From an uncultured Pelagibacteraceae bacterium (GTDB lineage Bacteria > Pseudomonadota > Alphaproteobacteria > Pelagibacterales > Pelagibacteraceae): a stretch of 64,000 nucleotides of DNA. The notes under the pieces were generated by a model that did no database searches, was not told where the DNA came from, and saw only the letters and a program-made list of their open reading frames with translations. Below are positions 44,855-57,033 of this stretch, one piece after another (position 1 is the stretch's first letter; the number at the start of each line of letters is the position of its first letter). The position numbers were made by a program, and so were the translations under genes. The stretch is from NCBI GenBank assembly GCA_902578525.1, contig CACHDJ010000001.1, positions 96,505-160,504 on the forward strand, written 5' to 3'.

Positions 44855-45802
44855 TTATTTTTGGTTTAATATTTTTCTAGCCGGTGTGGTTTTTTTAATC
44901 CAAGATTTAGGGATAGTATTTACTCCTTTTAAAGCAGCAAAATATGCTCCAATAAAATTAACTCTTGAACAGTTACAACCACCAGCTTTAATTGTTCTTA
45001 AAATTGCATTTTTATAATTTGTTGAATTAATAATTGAATGGATTGAGCTGTTAAAAGTTCCGGGATAGCTACATGCCATTCCTAATTTTTTAACTAGAAG
45101 TGAGTGAGGCTTTGATTTTAGTCTTTTCACTTTACGAATATCATTTACAACATTTTTGAAATATGAATTTTTTTTAAATTTTTTAATGAATTCATTTATT
45201 GGATCTTTACTACCTTTTAGTGCTAAATCTAGTAGATAAAATTTTGCTAAAGCATACTTGAGACTAATTTTTGAAACAGTTACTATTGAGATAATTTTTT
45301 TTAGACTTTTAAAATTATAGCCATACAAAAAATATGGAAGAGCAGCACAATAACCATCAGACTCATTTACCTTTATTCCTCCAGTTAATTTTTTTTTAGC
45401 ATTAATATTTCTTACAGTTTCTATGATATTTTGATGGATCCAAGGTCCTTTAATTATTCCTCGCCAATCTTTAACTTTTTTATATTTTGCTCTTAGACTC
45501 AAATTTTTCCAATAAATACTTCCTGGACCAAAACTTTTCGTAATATTTTTTTTAAATCTTTCCTCAATATTTCCATGATCCTTAAGTAATGTTTTGAACA
45601 TAACTTGACCAATTTCATTATATCCTGAAACTTTTCCTGTCTTGATATCGTAAAATGGACTTTTATTTTTTTTTAAGAAAGTAAAATCTTTTTTTCCTTT
45701 TATATAACTAAGAAGTTTTTTTTGATTATATACCCAATGTAATGGTCTTGCGGCTGCATCAGCTACAGTTGCTCCTAAAAAAACATGCAAATTATTTTTC
45801 AC
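44855..45802 (-). CDS. ADP-ribosylglycohydrolase (ARH/COG1397)-like protein with altered metal motif
   Basis: N-terminal GATVADAAARPLHWVY; C-terminal ILRTIKAGGCNCSRVNFIGAYFAALKG aligning by eye to the family GGD.(D/S) motif. Confidence 0.7.
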   Translation of the reverse strand: MKNNLHVFLGATVADAAARPLHWVYNQKKLLSYIKGKKDFTFLKKNKSPFYDIKTGKVSGYNEIGQVMFKTLLKDHGNIEERFKKNITKSFGPGSIYWKNLSLRAKYKKVKDWRGIIKGPWIHQNIIETVRNINAKKKLTGGIKVNESDGYCAALPYFLYGYNFKSLKKIISIVTVSKISLKYALAKFYLLDLALKGSKDPINEFIKKFKKNSYFKNVVNDIRKVKRLKSKPHSLLVKKLGMACSYPGTFNSSIHSIINSTNYKNAILRTIKAGGCNCSRVNFIGAYFAALKGVNTIPKSWIKKTTPARKILNQK

Positions 45803-45803
45803 T

Positions 45804-46751
45804 TTACTTATGTGAAAGGTGCTTTTCAGCCTCTAATGCTGCCATACAACCCATTCCAGCAGCAGTTACAGCTTGTCTGAAAGTTTTGTCCTTAACGTCT
45901 CCAGCAGCATAAACTCCAGGTATATTAGTTTCAGTGGAATCTGGTTTAGTAATTAAATAACCTTCTTTATCCATTTTTAATTGTTCTTTGAACAATGATG
46001 TTGCTGGATCATGTCCAATTGCTATAAATAAACCGTCAACTTTTATCTCTTCAATTTTATTGGTTTTTAAATTTTTAATTTTAACTCCTTTTACGTTTTT
46101 AGGCTTTTTCTCTCCAACTACATCTTCAACTACCGAGTCCCAAATTATCTCAATTTTTTTATTTTCCATTAGTTTTTTTTGCAACATCTTTTCCGCTCTT
46201 AGACTGTCTCGTCTATGAATTAATTTTACTTTTGAGGCAAACTTTGTAAGAAACATTGCTTCTTCAACAGCAGCATTACCACCACCAACAACTGCAACTT
46301 CCTTTTCTTTAAAGAAAAATCCATCACATGTAGCACAAGCTGAAACACCAAAACCTCTAAATTCCTGTTCTGATTTGAGATTTAACCATCTCGCCTGCGC
46401 ACCAGTAGAAATAATTATGCTATCAGCAGTATATTTTTGACCACTATCTCCAACTGCTTCAAAAGGTTTAGATTTTAAATTTACAGAACTAATATGATCT
46501 TCAATCATTTCAGTTCCAACTGCTTTTGCCTGATCTTTCATTTGGTCCATTAGCCAAGGTCCTTGTATCACCTCAGCAAATCCAGGATAATTTTCAACAT
46601 CAGTAGTTGTTGATAATTGTCCTCCAGGCTCAGACCCATAAACTAAAATTGGATTTAGCATTGCGCGTGCCGCATAAACTGCAGCAGTATATCCAGCTGG
46701 ACCGGATCCAATTATTAACACTTTTGTGTGTTTAGTTGGATTTTGACTCAT
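45804..46751 (-). CDS. trxB: Thioredoxin-disulfide reductase
   Basis: VLIIGSGPAGYTAAVYAARA, SACATCDGFFFK, VVGGGNAAVEEAMFLT, VYAAGDVKDKTFRQAVTAAGMGCMAA. Confidence 0.97.
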   Translation of the reverse strand: MSQNPTKHTKVLIIGSGPAGYTAAVYAARAMLNPILVYGSEPGGQLSTTTDVENYPGFAEVIQGPWLMDQMKDQAKAVGTEMIEDHISSVNLKSKPFEAVGDSGQKYTADSIIISTGAQARWLNLKSEQEFRGFGVSACATCDGFFFKEKEVAVVGGGNAAVEEAMFLTKFASKVKLIHRRDSLRAEKMLQKKLMENKKIEIIWDSVVEDVVGEKKPKNVKGVKIKNLKTNKIEEIKVDGLFIAIGHDPATSLFKEQLKMDKEGYLITKPDSTETNIPGVYAAGDVKDKTFRQAVTAAGMGCMAALEAEKHLSHK

Positions 46752-46772
46752 ATGAGAGCTATATAGTAATTA

Positions 46773-47717
46773 ATGAACAAATTAAAAGGGATATTATTGA
46801 CTGAAGGCATGCATGGTATGATCAGTCAAGTAGAAGGACTGGCAAAAGCTTTAAACATTGATTTTACACACCAGACAGTTGAACTAAATAATTTTTGGAA
46901 AATGATTCCTCCTAAACTTACCCCAATTTCACAAATTGTTTATAAAAAAATTAACCAACCTGAGTTTGACGTAATTATATCTTGTGGACGTAAAAGTGTG
47001 ATACCCTCAATTCACTTAAAAAAAAATTCAAAAAAAAAGATAATCAATATTCATATCCAAGATCCAAAGGTAAACTTTAATCATTTTGATTTTATTGTTG
47101 CTCCTGAGCATGACTTTATAAAAGGTCAAAATGTAATTAATACGAAAGGTGCAATTCACTATCTTACAGTTGAAGAAATTATTAAAAATAAAGATTATTT
47201 AAGTTCATTCATTAAAAGAGATCATAGAAAAATTTGTTCATTAATTTTAGGCGGTCCAACAAAATATTACGATTATTCTTTAGATAATATGAAAAATATT
47301 TTTTCCATTTTGAATAATTTACTGAAAAAAAATGACCTTCAACTTGTTGTTATTCCATCTATGAGAACTCCAAAAAATTCAATTGATTATGCGAAAAAAT
47401 ATTTTGGAGAAAATCATACAATTATAGACAACGTCGATAAAAAAGCCTATTTATCTGCTTTATCTATATCTAATAGTATAGTTGTTACTTGTGACTCAAG
47501 CTCAATGATTTCAGAGGCAGCATTAACTGGAAAACCTATTTATGTCGCAAATATTTCACCAAGAAAAAATGATAAAAGATTTCAAGAATTTAGAAATTTA
47601 TTTAGAAAATTAAATATAATAAGAAATTTAGGGGAAGATGTAGAAAATTGGAACTATCAAAAACTAGATGAAACGAATAGAGTGGCAAATATCATTAAAC
47701 AAAAAATTAACTCTTAA
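46773..47717 (+). CDS. ELM1-like (mitochondrial fission ELM1/DUF1022 family) protein
   Basis: LTEGMHGMISQVEGLAKAL, HIQDPKVNFNHFDFIVAPEHD, LILGGPTKYYDYS, VTCDSSSMISEAALTGKPIYV. Confidence 0.8.
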   Translation: MNKLKGILLTEGMHGMISQVEGLAKALNIDFTHQTVELNNFWKMIPPKLTPISQIVYKKINQPEFDVIISCGRKSVIPSIHLKKNSKKKIINIHIQDPKVNFNHFDFIVAPEHDFIKGQNVINTKGAIHYLTVEEIIKNKDYLSSFIKRDHRKICSLILGGPTKYYDYSLDNMKNIFSILNNLLKKNDLQLVVIPSMRTPKNSIDYAKKYFGENHTIIDNVDKKAYLSALSISNSIVVTCDSSSMISEAALTGKPIYVANISPRKNDKRFQEFRNLFRKLNIIRNLGEDVENWNYQKLDETNRVANIIKQKINS

Positions 47718-48382
47718 TGTCCTTTTTAAATTCAATTAAAGATAAATCTAAAAAGCATGAATTTCCTTTTGATCATTGGGAGTATACTAATCCTCTAGCT
47801 AATGAAGCTATAGAAGAAATTATTAAAGCAGATATTCCAGATATAAGTGAACATAATCTTAATTATGATGGAACAAGAGCTATTGATGGTGGTGCAGCTG
47901 AGTTTAGAGAGGGAATAGCATCAGGAGGTGAAGCAATTAAATTTAGATGTTTTGTAACAAAGAAAAATTCTTCAGAGTTTCCCCACTTAGTAAAATTTAT
48001 TAATGAACTTCAGGCTAAAGAAACCTATGAAACAATTTCAAAAATGATTAACAAAGATTTATCAAATTCATATGTTAGAGTTGAAGTTATTTGTGATAGA
48101 GAAGGTTTTTGGTTAAAACCTCATTGTGATATTAAAGAAAAATTAATGTCAGGATTAATTTTTGTTAATAATACAAATGAGCCAGAAGATTTAGGGACAG
48201 ATTTTTATAATGAAAAATTAGAAAAAGTAAAAACGGTTCCTTATAAACATAATTATGGATATCTTTTTACCAGCGGTCCTAATACTTGGCATGGAATGGA
48301 AAAAAAGAAGATAATTAAAGAAAGACGATGCATACAGGTCAATTATGTAACTTTCGAAACAGATTGGAAAGTAAATACTTAA
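47717..48382 (+). CDS. 2-oxoglutarate/Fe(II)-dependent oxygenase-like protein
   Basis: HxD motif [20 protein letters not shown], distal [22 protein letters not shown]. Confidence 0.65.
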   Translation: MSFLNSIKDKSKKHEFPFDHWEYTNPLANEAIEEIIKADIPDISEHNLNYDGTRAIDGGAAEFREGIASGGEAIKFRCFVTKKNSSEFPHLVKFINELQAKETYETISKMINKDLSNSYVRVEVICDREGFWLKPHCDIKEKLMSGLIFVNNTNEPEDLGTDFYNEKLEKVKTVPYKHNYGYLFTSGPNTWHGMEKKKIIKERRCIQVNYVTFETDWKVNT

Positions 48383-51300
48383 ATATCCTGAAGAGATGTA
48401 ACTTCCAACTTTTTAGTCTTAAGTGATTTAATTGCTTCTAGACATGCAAGTGCAGTTGACATATTGGTACAATAAGGAACTTTATTTTTTAGAGTTCCTC
48501 TTCTAAGAGCAATTGCGTCATTTAATCGATGTTCAGAATTTCCTCCGCCAGTATTGATTACCAAAGCAATTTTTTTAGAGTCCAAGATATCTACTATGTG
48601 AGGAGATCCACTACTTACTTTATTAATAATTCGACATTTCATTCTGTGTTTTCTAATATATTCAGCAGTTCCTCTTGTTGCACATAACGTGAAATTTAAC
48701 TTTATAAGTTCTTTTGCTAAATCGATACCTTCATCTTTATGTGAGTCTTTTAAAGATATAAAAGCAAGACCTTGTTTTGGTAAAGAATTTGCAGAGGCTA
48801 TTTGACTTTTAGCAAATGCCATCCCAAAGTTTTTATCAAAGCCCATCACTTCACCAGTTGACTTCATTTCAGGACCTAAAAGTAGATCACTGTTGGGGAA
48901 TTTATTAAAAGGAAATACAGCTTCTTTAACTGCATACATTCCTTTAGAATTATCTTTTAAATTAAATTTAAATAATTTTTCACCTGCCATCACTCTTGAT
49001 GCAATTTTAGCAAGTGGTAAACCTTTTGCTTTTGAGACAAATGGCACTGTTCTACTTGCTCTAGGGTTAACTTCGATCACATAAATTTCATCTTTTTTAA
49101 TTGCAAATTGAACATTCATGAAACCTTTAACTTTTAAAGCTAAAGCCAATTTCTTAGTTTGATTTTCAATTTCTTTAATTAAATATGGTTTGATAGATAT
49201 TGGAGGCAAGCTACAGGCTGAGTCACCAGAGTGAATTCCAGCCTCTTCAATGTGCTGCATGATACCTGCTACATGTACTTGCTTTCCATCAGATATTGCA
49301 TCAACATCAACTTCCATTGCATGATTAATAAACTTATCAACTAGAATTGGATTTTTTTCGGCTGCTTTAAATGCTTCCTCTACAAAATTTTTAAGCTGGC
49401 TTTTTTCATGAACAATTTCCATTGCTCTTCCACCAAGAACATATGAGGGTCTAACCATCAAAGGTAAGCCGATTTTATCAGCAATTTCAATAGCTTGTTT
49501 AAAAGTTTTAGCAATTCCGCTTTCAGCTTGTTTTAATTTTAATCTATTAAGTAAATTTCTAAATCTATCTCTATCTTCTGCTAAATCAATCGATGTGTAT
49601 TGTGTTCCTAAGATTGGAAATCTGTTATCATGTAAAAATTTTGCAAGTTTAATTGGGGTTTGGCCACCAAATTGAGCAATAATTCCAACTAAGTTTCCTT
49701 TTTCTTTTTCTCTCTTAATAATATTAAAAACATACTCTTCTTTGAGTGGTTCAAAATATAATCGGTCGCTTGTATCATAATCTGTTGAAACTGTTTCAGG
49801 GTTACAATTAACCATAATCGTCTCATATCCAGCTTCTTTTAATGAAAAACTTGCCTGGCAGCAGCAATAGTCAAATTCTATTCCTTGTCCAATCCTATTA
49901 GGACCACCCCCTAGAATGATAATTTTTTTCTTAGTTGATGGATCTGATTCACATTCTGAATTAATTGAGAAATTTCGTTGATATGTTGAGTACATATAAG
50001 GTGTGAATGATTTAAATTCAGCTGCACACGTATCTACTTTTTTAAATACTGGTAAAATTTTTAGGGCCGTTCTTTTTTGTCTTATTATATCTTCAGATTT
50101 ATTTGTTAACTCTGCTAATTTTTTGTCTGAAAAGCCTATTGATTTTATTCTATTAAATTCATTGAAATTTTTAGGTATTCCCTTACTCTTAATCTTAATT
50201 TCATTATCTACTATTTCTTTAATTTGCTCTAGAAACCATGGATCAATTTTTGATAATATAAATATTCTTTTTAAATTAATTTTTTTTCTCATCGCTTCAG
50301 CAACCAGTAACAGTTTATTTGGAATATTTTCTTTAAGTTTTTTTTCGATTTGTTTTTTATTTAAATCAAATATTCTGTCTAATCCTGAAAAACCAGTTTC
50401 AAGAGATACAAAAGCTTTTTGGAGAGACTCTTTAAAATTTCTTCCTATAGCCATAGCCTCACCAACTGATTTCATTGATGTACCTAGAGTTGCTGGAGAA
50501 GTCGAAAATTTTTCAAAAGTAAATCTTGGAATTTTTGTTACCACATAATCAATACTTGGTTCAAATGAAGCGGGTGTTATTTTGGTGATTTCATTTTTTA
50601 ATTCGTCCAAAGTGTAACCTACTGCGAGTTTTGCAGCAACTTTTGCAATTGGAAATCCAGTTGCTTTTGATGCAAGTGCTGATGACCTCGATACTCTTGG
50701 GTTCATTTCAATTATAACCATTCGGCCATTTTTAGGATTAATTGCAAATTGAACATTTGATCCACCTGTTTCAACTCCAATTTTTCTTAAACATGCAATA
50801 GAGGCATTCCTCATTATTTGGTATTCTTTATCAGTCAATGTAAGAGCTGGAGCAACAGTTACTGAGTCACCAGTATGTATTCCCATCGGATCAACATTTT
50901 CAATTGAGCAGATGATGATGCAGTTATCTTTTTTATCTCTTACAACTTCCATCTCAAATTCTTTCCAGCCTTCCAAACATTCTTCAACCAATACTTGACT
51001 AACTGGAGACTCGTGAAGTCCGTTTTTAATTATCTTAAGGTAGTCTTTTTTATTTTTAGCTATACCACCACCAAGACCTCCAAGTGTAAATGCAGGTCTT
51101 ATAATTGCAGGAAGACCAATTTTTTTTAAAATTTTTGATGCTTGATTGATATTGTTTACAATTTCAGATTTAGGTAAATCTAAACCAATATCGATCATAT
51201 TTTTTCTAAATTTTTTCCTATCCTCTGCATTAGCAATTGCTTTAGAGTTTGCCCCAATGAGTTCAATCTTATATTTTTTTAATATTCCTTTTTTTTCAGC

Positions 51301-51603
51301 TTCAATTGCAAGATTCAGTGCAGTCTGACCACCCATGGTTGGCAGAATTGCATCTGGTTTCTCTTTTTTAATAATTTTTTCTAAAACTTCTAATGTTATT
51401 GGCTCTATATAAGTTTTATCTGCAACATCTGGATCAGTCATAATAGTTGCAGGGTTTGAGTTAATTAAAACTACTTTGTAACCTTCATCTTTTAATGCTT
51501 TACAAGCTTGTGTGCCTGAATAATCAAACTCACATGCTTGACCTATAATTATCGGTCCAGCTCCTACAACTAATATTTTTTTAATATCTTTTCTTTTTGG
51601 CAT
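48379..51603 (-). CDS. carB: Carbamoyl-phosphate synthase large subunit
   Basis: [26 protein letters not shown], duplicated ATP-grasp, C-terminal MGS domain; 1074 aa. Confidence 0.98.
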   Translation of the reverse strand: MPKRKDIKKILVVGAGPIIIGQACEFDYSGTQACKALKDEGYKVVLINSNPATIMTDPDVADKTYIEPITLEVLEKIIKKEKPDAILPTMGGQTALNLAIEAEKKGILKKYKIELIGANSKAIANAEDRKKFRKNMIDIGLDLPKSEIVNNINQASKILKKIGLPAIIRPAFTLGGLGGGIAKNKKDYLKIIKNGLHESPVSQVLVEECLEGWKEFEMEVVRDKKDNCIIICSIENVDPMGIHTGDSVTVAPALTLTDKEYQIMRNASIACLRKIGVETGGSNVQFAINPKNGRMVIIEMNPRVSRSSALASKATGFPIAKVAAKLAVGYTLDELKNEITKITPASFEPSIDYVVTKIPRFTFEKFSTSPATLGTSMKSVGEAMAIGRNFKESLQKAFVSLETGFSGLDRIFDLNKKQIEKKLKENIPNKLLLVAEAMRKKINLKRIFILSKIDPWFLEQIKEIVDNEIKIKSKGIPKNFNEFNRIKSIGFSDKKLAELTNKSEDIIRQKRTALKILPVFKKVDTCAAEFKSFTPYMYSTYQRNFSINSECESDPSTKKKIIILGGGPNRIGQGIEFDYCCCQASFSLKEAGYETIMVNCNPETVSTDYDTSDRLYFEPLKEEYVFNIIKREKEKGNLVGIIAQFGGQTPIKLAKFLHDNRFPILGTQYTSIDLAEDRDRFRNLLNRLKLKQAESGIAKTFKQAIEIADKIGLPLMVRPSYVLGGRAMEIVHEKSQLKNFVEEAFKAAEKNPILVDKFINHAMEVDVDAISDGKQVHVAGIMQHIEEAGIHSGDSACSLPPISIKPYLIKEIENQTKKLALALKVKGFMNVQFAIKKDEIYVIEVNPRASRTVPFVSKAKGLPLAKIASRVMAGEKLFKFNLKDNSKGMYAVKEAVFPFNKFPNSDLLLGPEMKSTGEVMGFDKNFGMAFAKSQIASANSLPKQGLAFISLKDSHKDEGIDLAKELIKLNFTLCATRGTAEYIRKHRMKCRIINKVSSGSPHIVDILDSKKIALVINTGGGNSEHRLNDAIALRRGTLKNKVPYCTNMSTALACLEAIKSLKTKKLEVTSLQDI

Positions 51604-52774
51604 TTTTTCTCATGTTGTTAATAAATTCTTGGAACAAGTAGACGCTATCTTGTGGTCCAGGGTTTGATTCTGGATGATATTGTACTGAAAATATTGGCTT
51701 GTTCTTTAGTCTTATTCCTTCAATTGTATTATCAAAAAGAGATTTATGAGTAACTTCAATTTTTTTTGGTAAAGTTTCTTCAACCACTACAAAACCATGA
51801 TTTTGACTGGTGATTTCAACTTTATCATGGACTAAATTTTTAACAGGATGGTTGGCACCTCTATGCCCCAATTTCATTTTTTTTGTTTTTCCACCCAAAG
51901 CTAATGCTAAAATTTGATGACCTAAACAAATCCCAAATATAGGTAAATTTTTATTAATCAATTTATTAACTATTTCTATTGCATATTTTCCTGTTGCTGC
52001 TGGATCTCCAGGACCATTGGATAAAAATATTCCATGAGGCTTAAGATCCAATATTTTCCCCGCAGAAGTTTTGCAAGAAACAACTGTTACTTTACACTTA
52101 AAGTCTGAAAAATATCTTAAAATATTTTTTTTTATTCCATAATCAATTGCAACCACATGAAAAGAATTTTTTGTATTTTTTTTATATCCTGTTTCTTTCT
52201 TCCAAGTTTTAAGGCCTTTCCAAATATAGTTTTTTGAGGTCGTTACAGTTTCTGCAAGATCAAGATTTTTTAATCCACTCCACTTAATGGTTGAGTTTGT
52301 TAATTTTTTAATATTAAACTTTCCATTTTTTGAATAAGAAATTGTTCCCTTAGGTGCCCCTCTATCTCTAATAAAGTTTGTTAAACTTCTGGTATCTAGT
52401 CCTATGATTCCAACAATTTTATTTTTTTTGAGCCAGGCATCTAAATGCAAGAATGCTCTATAATTTGAAGGAGAGGTTATTTCAGAATTAAAGATTACAC
52501 CTTTGGTCCATATTTTGTCAGACTCAATATCCTCTTTGTTAGTTCCAACATTCCCAATATGTGGGAATGTAAAGTTAATTATCTGACCCGCATAGGAAGG
52601 ATCAGAAATAATTTCTTGGTATCCGGTTAAAGAAGTATTAAAGCAGACTTCCCCAGTTGCTTCTCCCTGATAGCCAATTCCAATCCCTTTAAAAACCTTC
52701 TTATTTTCAAGAACTAAAACGCCTGTATTAAATTGTGAATTTTTTGAGTTTGTTTTTTTTGCTTTTTTGATCAA
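51581..52774 (-). CDS. carA: Carbamoyl-phosphate synthase small subunit
   Basis: [62 protein letters not shown]. Confidence 0.97.
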   Translation of the reverse strand: MIKKAKKTNSKNSQFNTGVLVLENKKVFKGIGIGYQGEATGEVCFNTSLTGYQEIISDPSYAGQIINFTFPHIGNVGTNKEDIESDKIWTKGVIFNSEITSPSNYRAFLHLDAWLKKNKIVGIIGLDTRSLTNFIRDRGAPKGTISYSKNGKFNIKKLTNSTIKWSGLKNLDLAETVTTSKNYIWKGLKTWKKETGYKKNTKNSFHVVAIDYGIKKNILRYFSDFKCKVTVVSCKTSAGKILDLKPHGIFLSNGPGDPAATGKYAIEIVNKLINKNLPIFGICLGHQILALALGGKTKKMKLGHRGANHPVKNLVHDKVEITSQNHGFVVVEETLPKKIEVTHKSLFDNTIEGIRLKNKPIFSVQYHPESNPGPQDSVYLFQEFINNMRKNAKKKRY

Positions 52775-52900
52775 TTACAACTCATAAGTTAAAGGTTAAT
52801 ACAATAATTGATTTATTATCGCAACACAGATGTATTATAAAATTGTAAAAAAACAATTTTTTCTTTTGAAGATTTTTTTCTTTGAAGTAGATTAAAAAAT

Positions 52901-53362
52901 ATGTCACTAAAAGAAACAATCGAAACTGAATACAAAAATGCTTTAAAAGCTAAAGATAAAACGAAAATATCAACTTATAGGTTAATTTTATCATCAATAA
53001 AGGATCTTGATATATCTAACAGATCAGGTCCAAATAAAAAAGAAACGGATGATCAGGACATTAAAAAGCTTCTAAAAAAAATGGTTAAGCAAAGAGCCGA
53101 ATCGATAGATATTTATAAAAAAAATAATAGGACAGATCTTTTAGAGGTTGAACAAAATGAATACAATATTTTGACAGGTTTTTTGCCTAAACAACTTAGT
53201 GAGGCAGAAACTGAAAAAATATGTTCAGAGATAATTTCCAAACTTGATGCAAATTCAGTCAAAGACATGGGCAAAGTTATGGGAGAATTAAAAAAACTTC
53301 ACTCTGATGAAATTGACTTTGCTAAGGCAGGCGCTTTAATTAAAAAATTATTGAATAGTTAA
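52901..53362 (+). CDS. GatB/YqeY domain protein
   Basis: STYRLILSSIKDLDI, LLKKMVKQRAESIDIYKKNNRTDLLEVEQNEYNILTGFLPKQLSE. Confidence 0.93.
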   Translation: MSLKETIETEYKNALKAKDKTKISTYRLILSSIKDLDISNRSGPNKKETDDQDIKKLLKKMVKQRAESIDIYKKNNRTDLLEVEQNEYNILTGFLPKQLSEAETEKICSEIISKLDANSVKDMGKVMGELKKLHSDEIDFAKAGALIKKLLNS

Positions 53363-55137
53363 TGAAATACCCAAAAGAATATCTTGATGAAATTAAAACA
53401 AGATTAAAAGTTTCAACTGTTGTATCAAAATCGGTCGCTCTAAAAAAAAGGGGTAAAGAGTTTGTTGGTTTGTCTCCATTTAAAAATGAAAAAACACCAT
53501 CATTTACTGTAAATGATGAAAAAGAATTTTACCATTGTTTTGCAACATCAGAGCATGGAAACATTTTTGATTTTGTAATGAAAATTCAAAATCTTAAATT
53601 TGGTGAGGCAGTAAAGCATTTAGCTCAATTAGCTGGAATGCAGCCTTATATGTTTTCAAAACAAGATGAGGAAAGAGAAAAAAAGTGGAAAGAGTACCAA
53701 TCCATCTTTAGTCAATATGTAGATTTTTACCATAATAAATTATTAAAAAATGAAAGTTATTCTGTTGCAAGAGATTATTTAAAAAACAGATCTTTAACTA
53801 AAGAGGAAGTTAAAAAATTTAAAATTGGATATATAGAAAAAAATCCAAATTTCTATGAAAGATTAAAAGATAATTATAGTGAACAAACTTTAGTCGAAAC
53901 TGGTTTGTTTTATTTAGATGAAAAAAAGAAAATATATGTTGAAAGATTTAGAGGTAGATTAATTTTTCCAATCAATAATATTTCAGGTCAACCAATAGCA
54001 TTAGGAGGAAGAATAATTGAAAATCTAGACTATTTGGCTAAATATATAAATTCACCTGAAACAAATTTTTTTAAAAAAGGATCTAATTTATATAATTTAG
54101 ATGTAGCTCGAAAACTTTCTAATAAAATAGATCATATTTATTTAGTTGAGGGTTATATGGATGTAGTTGGTTTAAGTAAAAATGGAGTCGAAAATGTAGT
54201 TGCTAATCTAGGAACTTCTTTGACAGATAAACAAATTTTAACTCTCAACCAATTTTTTGATGATATCATTATCTGCTTTGATGGTGATGAAAGCGGTTAT
54301 AAAGCAGCTTTAAGAGCAGCAGAGAATTCTATTAAAGAATTAAAACCTGAAAAAAAAATTTCATTTTTATTTTTACCAAATAAGGAAGATCCCGACAGCT
54401 ATGTAAATAAAAATGGTAAAGCTAATTTCATTGATTTTACCAAACAAAGTAAGCTATCTATTCACCAGTTTATTTTTAGTCATTATAAAAAACAAACAGA
54501 AAATAATCCTTCCTCGTTGGCAATTTTTGAAAAAAAATTAAGAAATATTGCTAATACAATTAAAGATGATTTTATAAAAAAATATGTATTAGAATATTTT
54601 CTAGAAAAAATTGCAGAATTAACACCTCATTCAAATCAAAATCAGAAAAAGTTTTTTGTTAAAAGAGCCAAATCGCTAGATAAAACCAAAAAACATTTTA
54701 ATGATAGCCAATCATTAACTGGTGTAGAACTTAAAGAGTTTTCCTTATTATATTTAGTAATGAATAACTTAAATTTGTTACAAGCGAATATTCATTTAAT
54801 TGAAAATATTAAGTTATTTACTGAAGTTAATAAAAAAATATTTAAAGTAATAATCGAGAAGTTGAAATCTGGAGAACAAATTATAAAAGAGGATTTAGAG
54901 TTAGATAGTCAATTGTTAGAAAAAATAAATAAATTTGCACCTATCAAACATATCCTCAAAAATCAGGCTGATGATGATCAAAAAATTATTGAGTTATTAG
55001 AGGATATTTCAAGAGATTTGATTAATTATGATCTGGAATTTAGAATTCAAGAATTAGAATCGAAGTTCTCGGCTGACATGAGCGAGACAACATTTAATGA
55101 GCTAAAAGAGCTGAAAAAAAAGCAGAATCTCAATTAA
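53362..55137 (+). CDS. dnaG: DNA primase
   Basis: SPFKNEKTPSFTVNDEKEFYHCFA zinc domain; TOPRIM VEGYMDVVGL, CFDGDESGYKAA. The zinc-ligand pattern is not fully checked. Confidence 0.96.
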   Translation: MKYPKEYLDEIKTRLKVSTVVSKSVALKKRGKEFVGLSPFKNEKTPSFTVNDEKEFYHCFATSEHGNIFDFVMKIQNLKFGEAVKHLAQLAGMQPYMFSKQDEEREKKWKEYQSIFSQYVDFYHNKLLKNESYSVARDYLKNRSLTKEEVKKFKIGYIEKNPNFYERLKDNYSEQTLVETGLFYLDEKKKIYVERFRGRLIFPINNISGQPIALGGRIIENLDYLAKYINSPETNFFKKGSNLYNLDVARKLSNKIDHIYLVEGYMDVVGLSKNGVENVVANLGTSLTDKQILTLNQFFDDIIICFDGDESGYKAALRAAENSIKELKPEKKISFLFLPNKEDPDSYVNKNGKANFIDFTKQSKLSIHQFIFSHYKKQTENNPSSLAIFEKKLRNIANTIKDDFIKKYVLEYFLEKIAELTPHSNQNQKKFFVKRAKSLDKTKKHFNDSQSLTGVELKEFSLLYLVMNNLNLLQANIHLIENIKLFTEVNKKIFKVIIEKLKSGEQIIKEDLELDSQLLEKINKFAPIKHILKNQADDDQKIIELLEDISRDLINYDLEFRIQELESKFSADMSETTFNELKELKKKQNLN

Positions 55138-55204
55138 TGCAGTAAATTTAGTCATGGATTTTTACTGATTTAATATTATATAAGACTTCCAAACTTATAT
55201 TACT

Positions 55205-57025
55205 GTGGAACGAATTATAACTAAATCATTTGCTAGATTGATGGGTCGAGGAACCCATAGAGGTTTTATAACTTATGAAGAATTAAGCAAATCATTAGGT
55301 AAGAGGAATCTTTCAGATGAAAATTTATCTAAAGCATTTATTCATATCTTAAATGAGAGCGTTACTTTAGTAGAAAAAAAATCTGATTATAAAGTTTTAA
55401 GAAAAAAAGAATCATCATCAAAAGAAGAGGGTAAATCAATAGAAAAAAGTGATGACCCAATTCGAATGTACCTAAGAGAGATGGGTGGAGTCGAACTTCT
55501 TTCGAGAGAGGGTGAAATAGCAATAGCAAAAAGAATAGAAGCAGGTAAAGATGTAATGTTAATAGCCTTATCTCAAAGCCCTATTACTGCTCAACAATTT
55601 TTTGAGTGGAATGAAAAATTACAAAAAGATGAAATTTTAGTTAGAGAGATTATTGATATTGACACAAATTATATGGAAGATGAAAGCACAGGACCAAGTG
55701 CCAAACAAAAAAATGCTGGTGAAACTGATAAAGAGGAAGGATCAACCGATGATGATGATTTTAATCCTACACTTGCTGCAATGGAGACAGAAATTAAACC
55801 TAAAGTTCTTAAGACAGTTCATGTTTTAACAAAAGAGTATAATAAGTTAATTAAATATCAAAAAGAAAAACTTGAACTTGTTTTAAAATCACAAACATTT
55901 TCTCCAGCAAAAGAAAAAACTTATGAAAAAATTGTAAACGATATCTTGAAAAATATTAAATCTCTCCAATTATCTCCCTCAGTTCTAGAGGATCTTGTTC
56001 AAAAAATTTATATAGAAAATAAAAAGATCATTTCTCTTGAAGGAAATCTTTTGAGACTTGCAATGGATAATAAGATTTCAAGAAATGAATTTATAAAATT
56101 TTATATTGGTAACGAAATAAATCCAAATTTGAAAAAGTTTTTAGATACTAATCCAATTTGGAAACAATTTTTTGCAAAAAATAAAGATGAATTTAAAAAT
56201 ATTAGAGAGAGATTAGTCGAAATAAGTCATAAACTTGGTATGTCTGTAACAGATTTTAAAAAGCTAGTTAGTAGAGTTCAAAAGGGTGAAAAAGAGTCAA
56301 GAATAGCTAAGAAGGAGATGGTTGAGGCTAACTTAAGATTAGTTATATCTATTGCTAAAAAATATACCAACAGAGGATTGCAATTTTTGGACTTAATTCA
56401 AGAGGGAAATATAGGTTTAATGAAGGCAGTAGATAAATTTGAGTATAGAAGGGGATATAAATTTTCAACTTATGCAACTTGGTGGATTAGACAAGCAATA
56501 ACAAGATCTATTGCTGACCAAGCAAGGACAATTAGAATTCCAGTTCATATGATTGAGACAATTAATAAGATTGTAAGAACTCAAAGATTAATTTTAAGTG
56601 AATTTGGTAGAGAAGCAACACCAGAAGAATTAGCAAAAAAACTTAGAATGCCCTTGGATAAAGTAAGAAAAGTTTTAAAAATTTCTAAAGAGCCAGTTTC
56701 ATTAGAAAAACCAGTTGGAGACGAAGAAGATAGTAGTTTAGGAGATTTTATAGAAGATACAAAAGCTTTAGCTCCATTAGAGCAGGCAATCAAATCAAAT
56801 TTAGGAGAAGCAACTACAAAAATATTATCTACTTTAACACCAAGAGAGGAAAGAGTTTTGAGAATGAGATTCGGTGTTGGTATGAATACAGATCACACTT
56901 TAGAGGAAGTCGGGCTACAGTTTTCAGTAACTAGAGAAAGAATTAGACAAATTGAGGCTAAAGCTCTTAGAAAACTTAAGCACCCGAGCAGATCGAAACA
57001 ATTAAAAAGTTTCTTAGAAAGCTAA
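55205..57025 (+). CDS. rpoD: RNA polymerase sigma-70 factor RpoD (GTG start)
   Basis: [83 protein letters not shown]. Confidence 0.98.
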   Translation: MERIITKSFARLMGRGTHRGFITYEELSKSLGKRNLSDENLSKAFIHILNESVTLVEKKSDYKVLRKKESSSKEEGKSIEKSDDPIRMYLREMGGVELLSREGEIAIAKRIEAGKDVMLIALSQSPITAQQFFEWNEKLQKDEILVREIIDIDTNYMEDESTGPSAKQKNAGETDKEEGSTDDDDFNPTLAAMETEIKPKVLKTVHVLTKEYNKLIKYQKEKLELVLKSQTFSPAKEKTYEKIVNDILKNIKSLQLSPSVLEDLVQKIYIENKKIISLEGNLLRLAMDNKISRNEFIKFYIGNEINPNLKKFLDTNPIWKQFFAKNKDEFKNIRERLVEISHKLGMSVTDFKKLVSRVQKGEKESRIAKKEMVEANLRLVISIAKKYTNRGLQFLDLIQEGNIGLMKAVDKFEYRRGYKFSTYATWWIRQAITRSIADQARTIRIPVHMIETINKIVRTQRLILSEFGREATPEELAKKLRMPLDKVRKVLKISKEPVSLEKPVGDEEDSSLGDFIEDTKALAPLEQAIKSNLGEATTKILSTLTPREERVLRMRFGVGMNTDHTLEEVGLQFSVTRERIRQIEAKALRKLKHPSRSKQLKSFLES

Positions 57026-57033
57026 TATCTGCT

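Noticed and set aside
50003-50548. 181-aa plus-strand ORF
   Set aside because: Antisense to carB; a long antisense frame is expected from codon bias in AT-rich genes.
52839-52862. Inverted repeat AAAATTGT-AAAAA-ACAATTTT between carA and yqeY
   Set aside because: Almost all A/T stem, weak and expected by chance; lies in a divergent promoter region rather than at a gene end.
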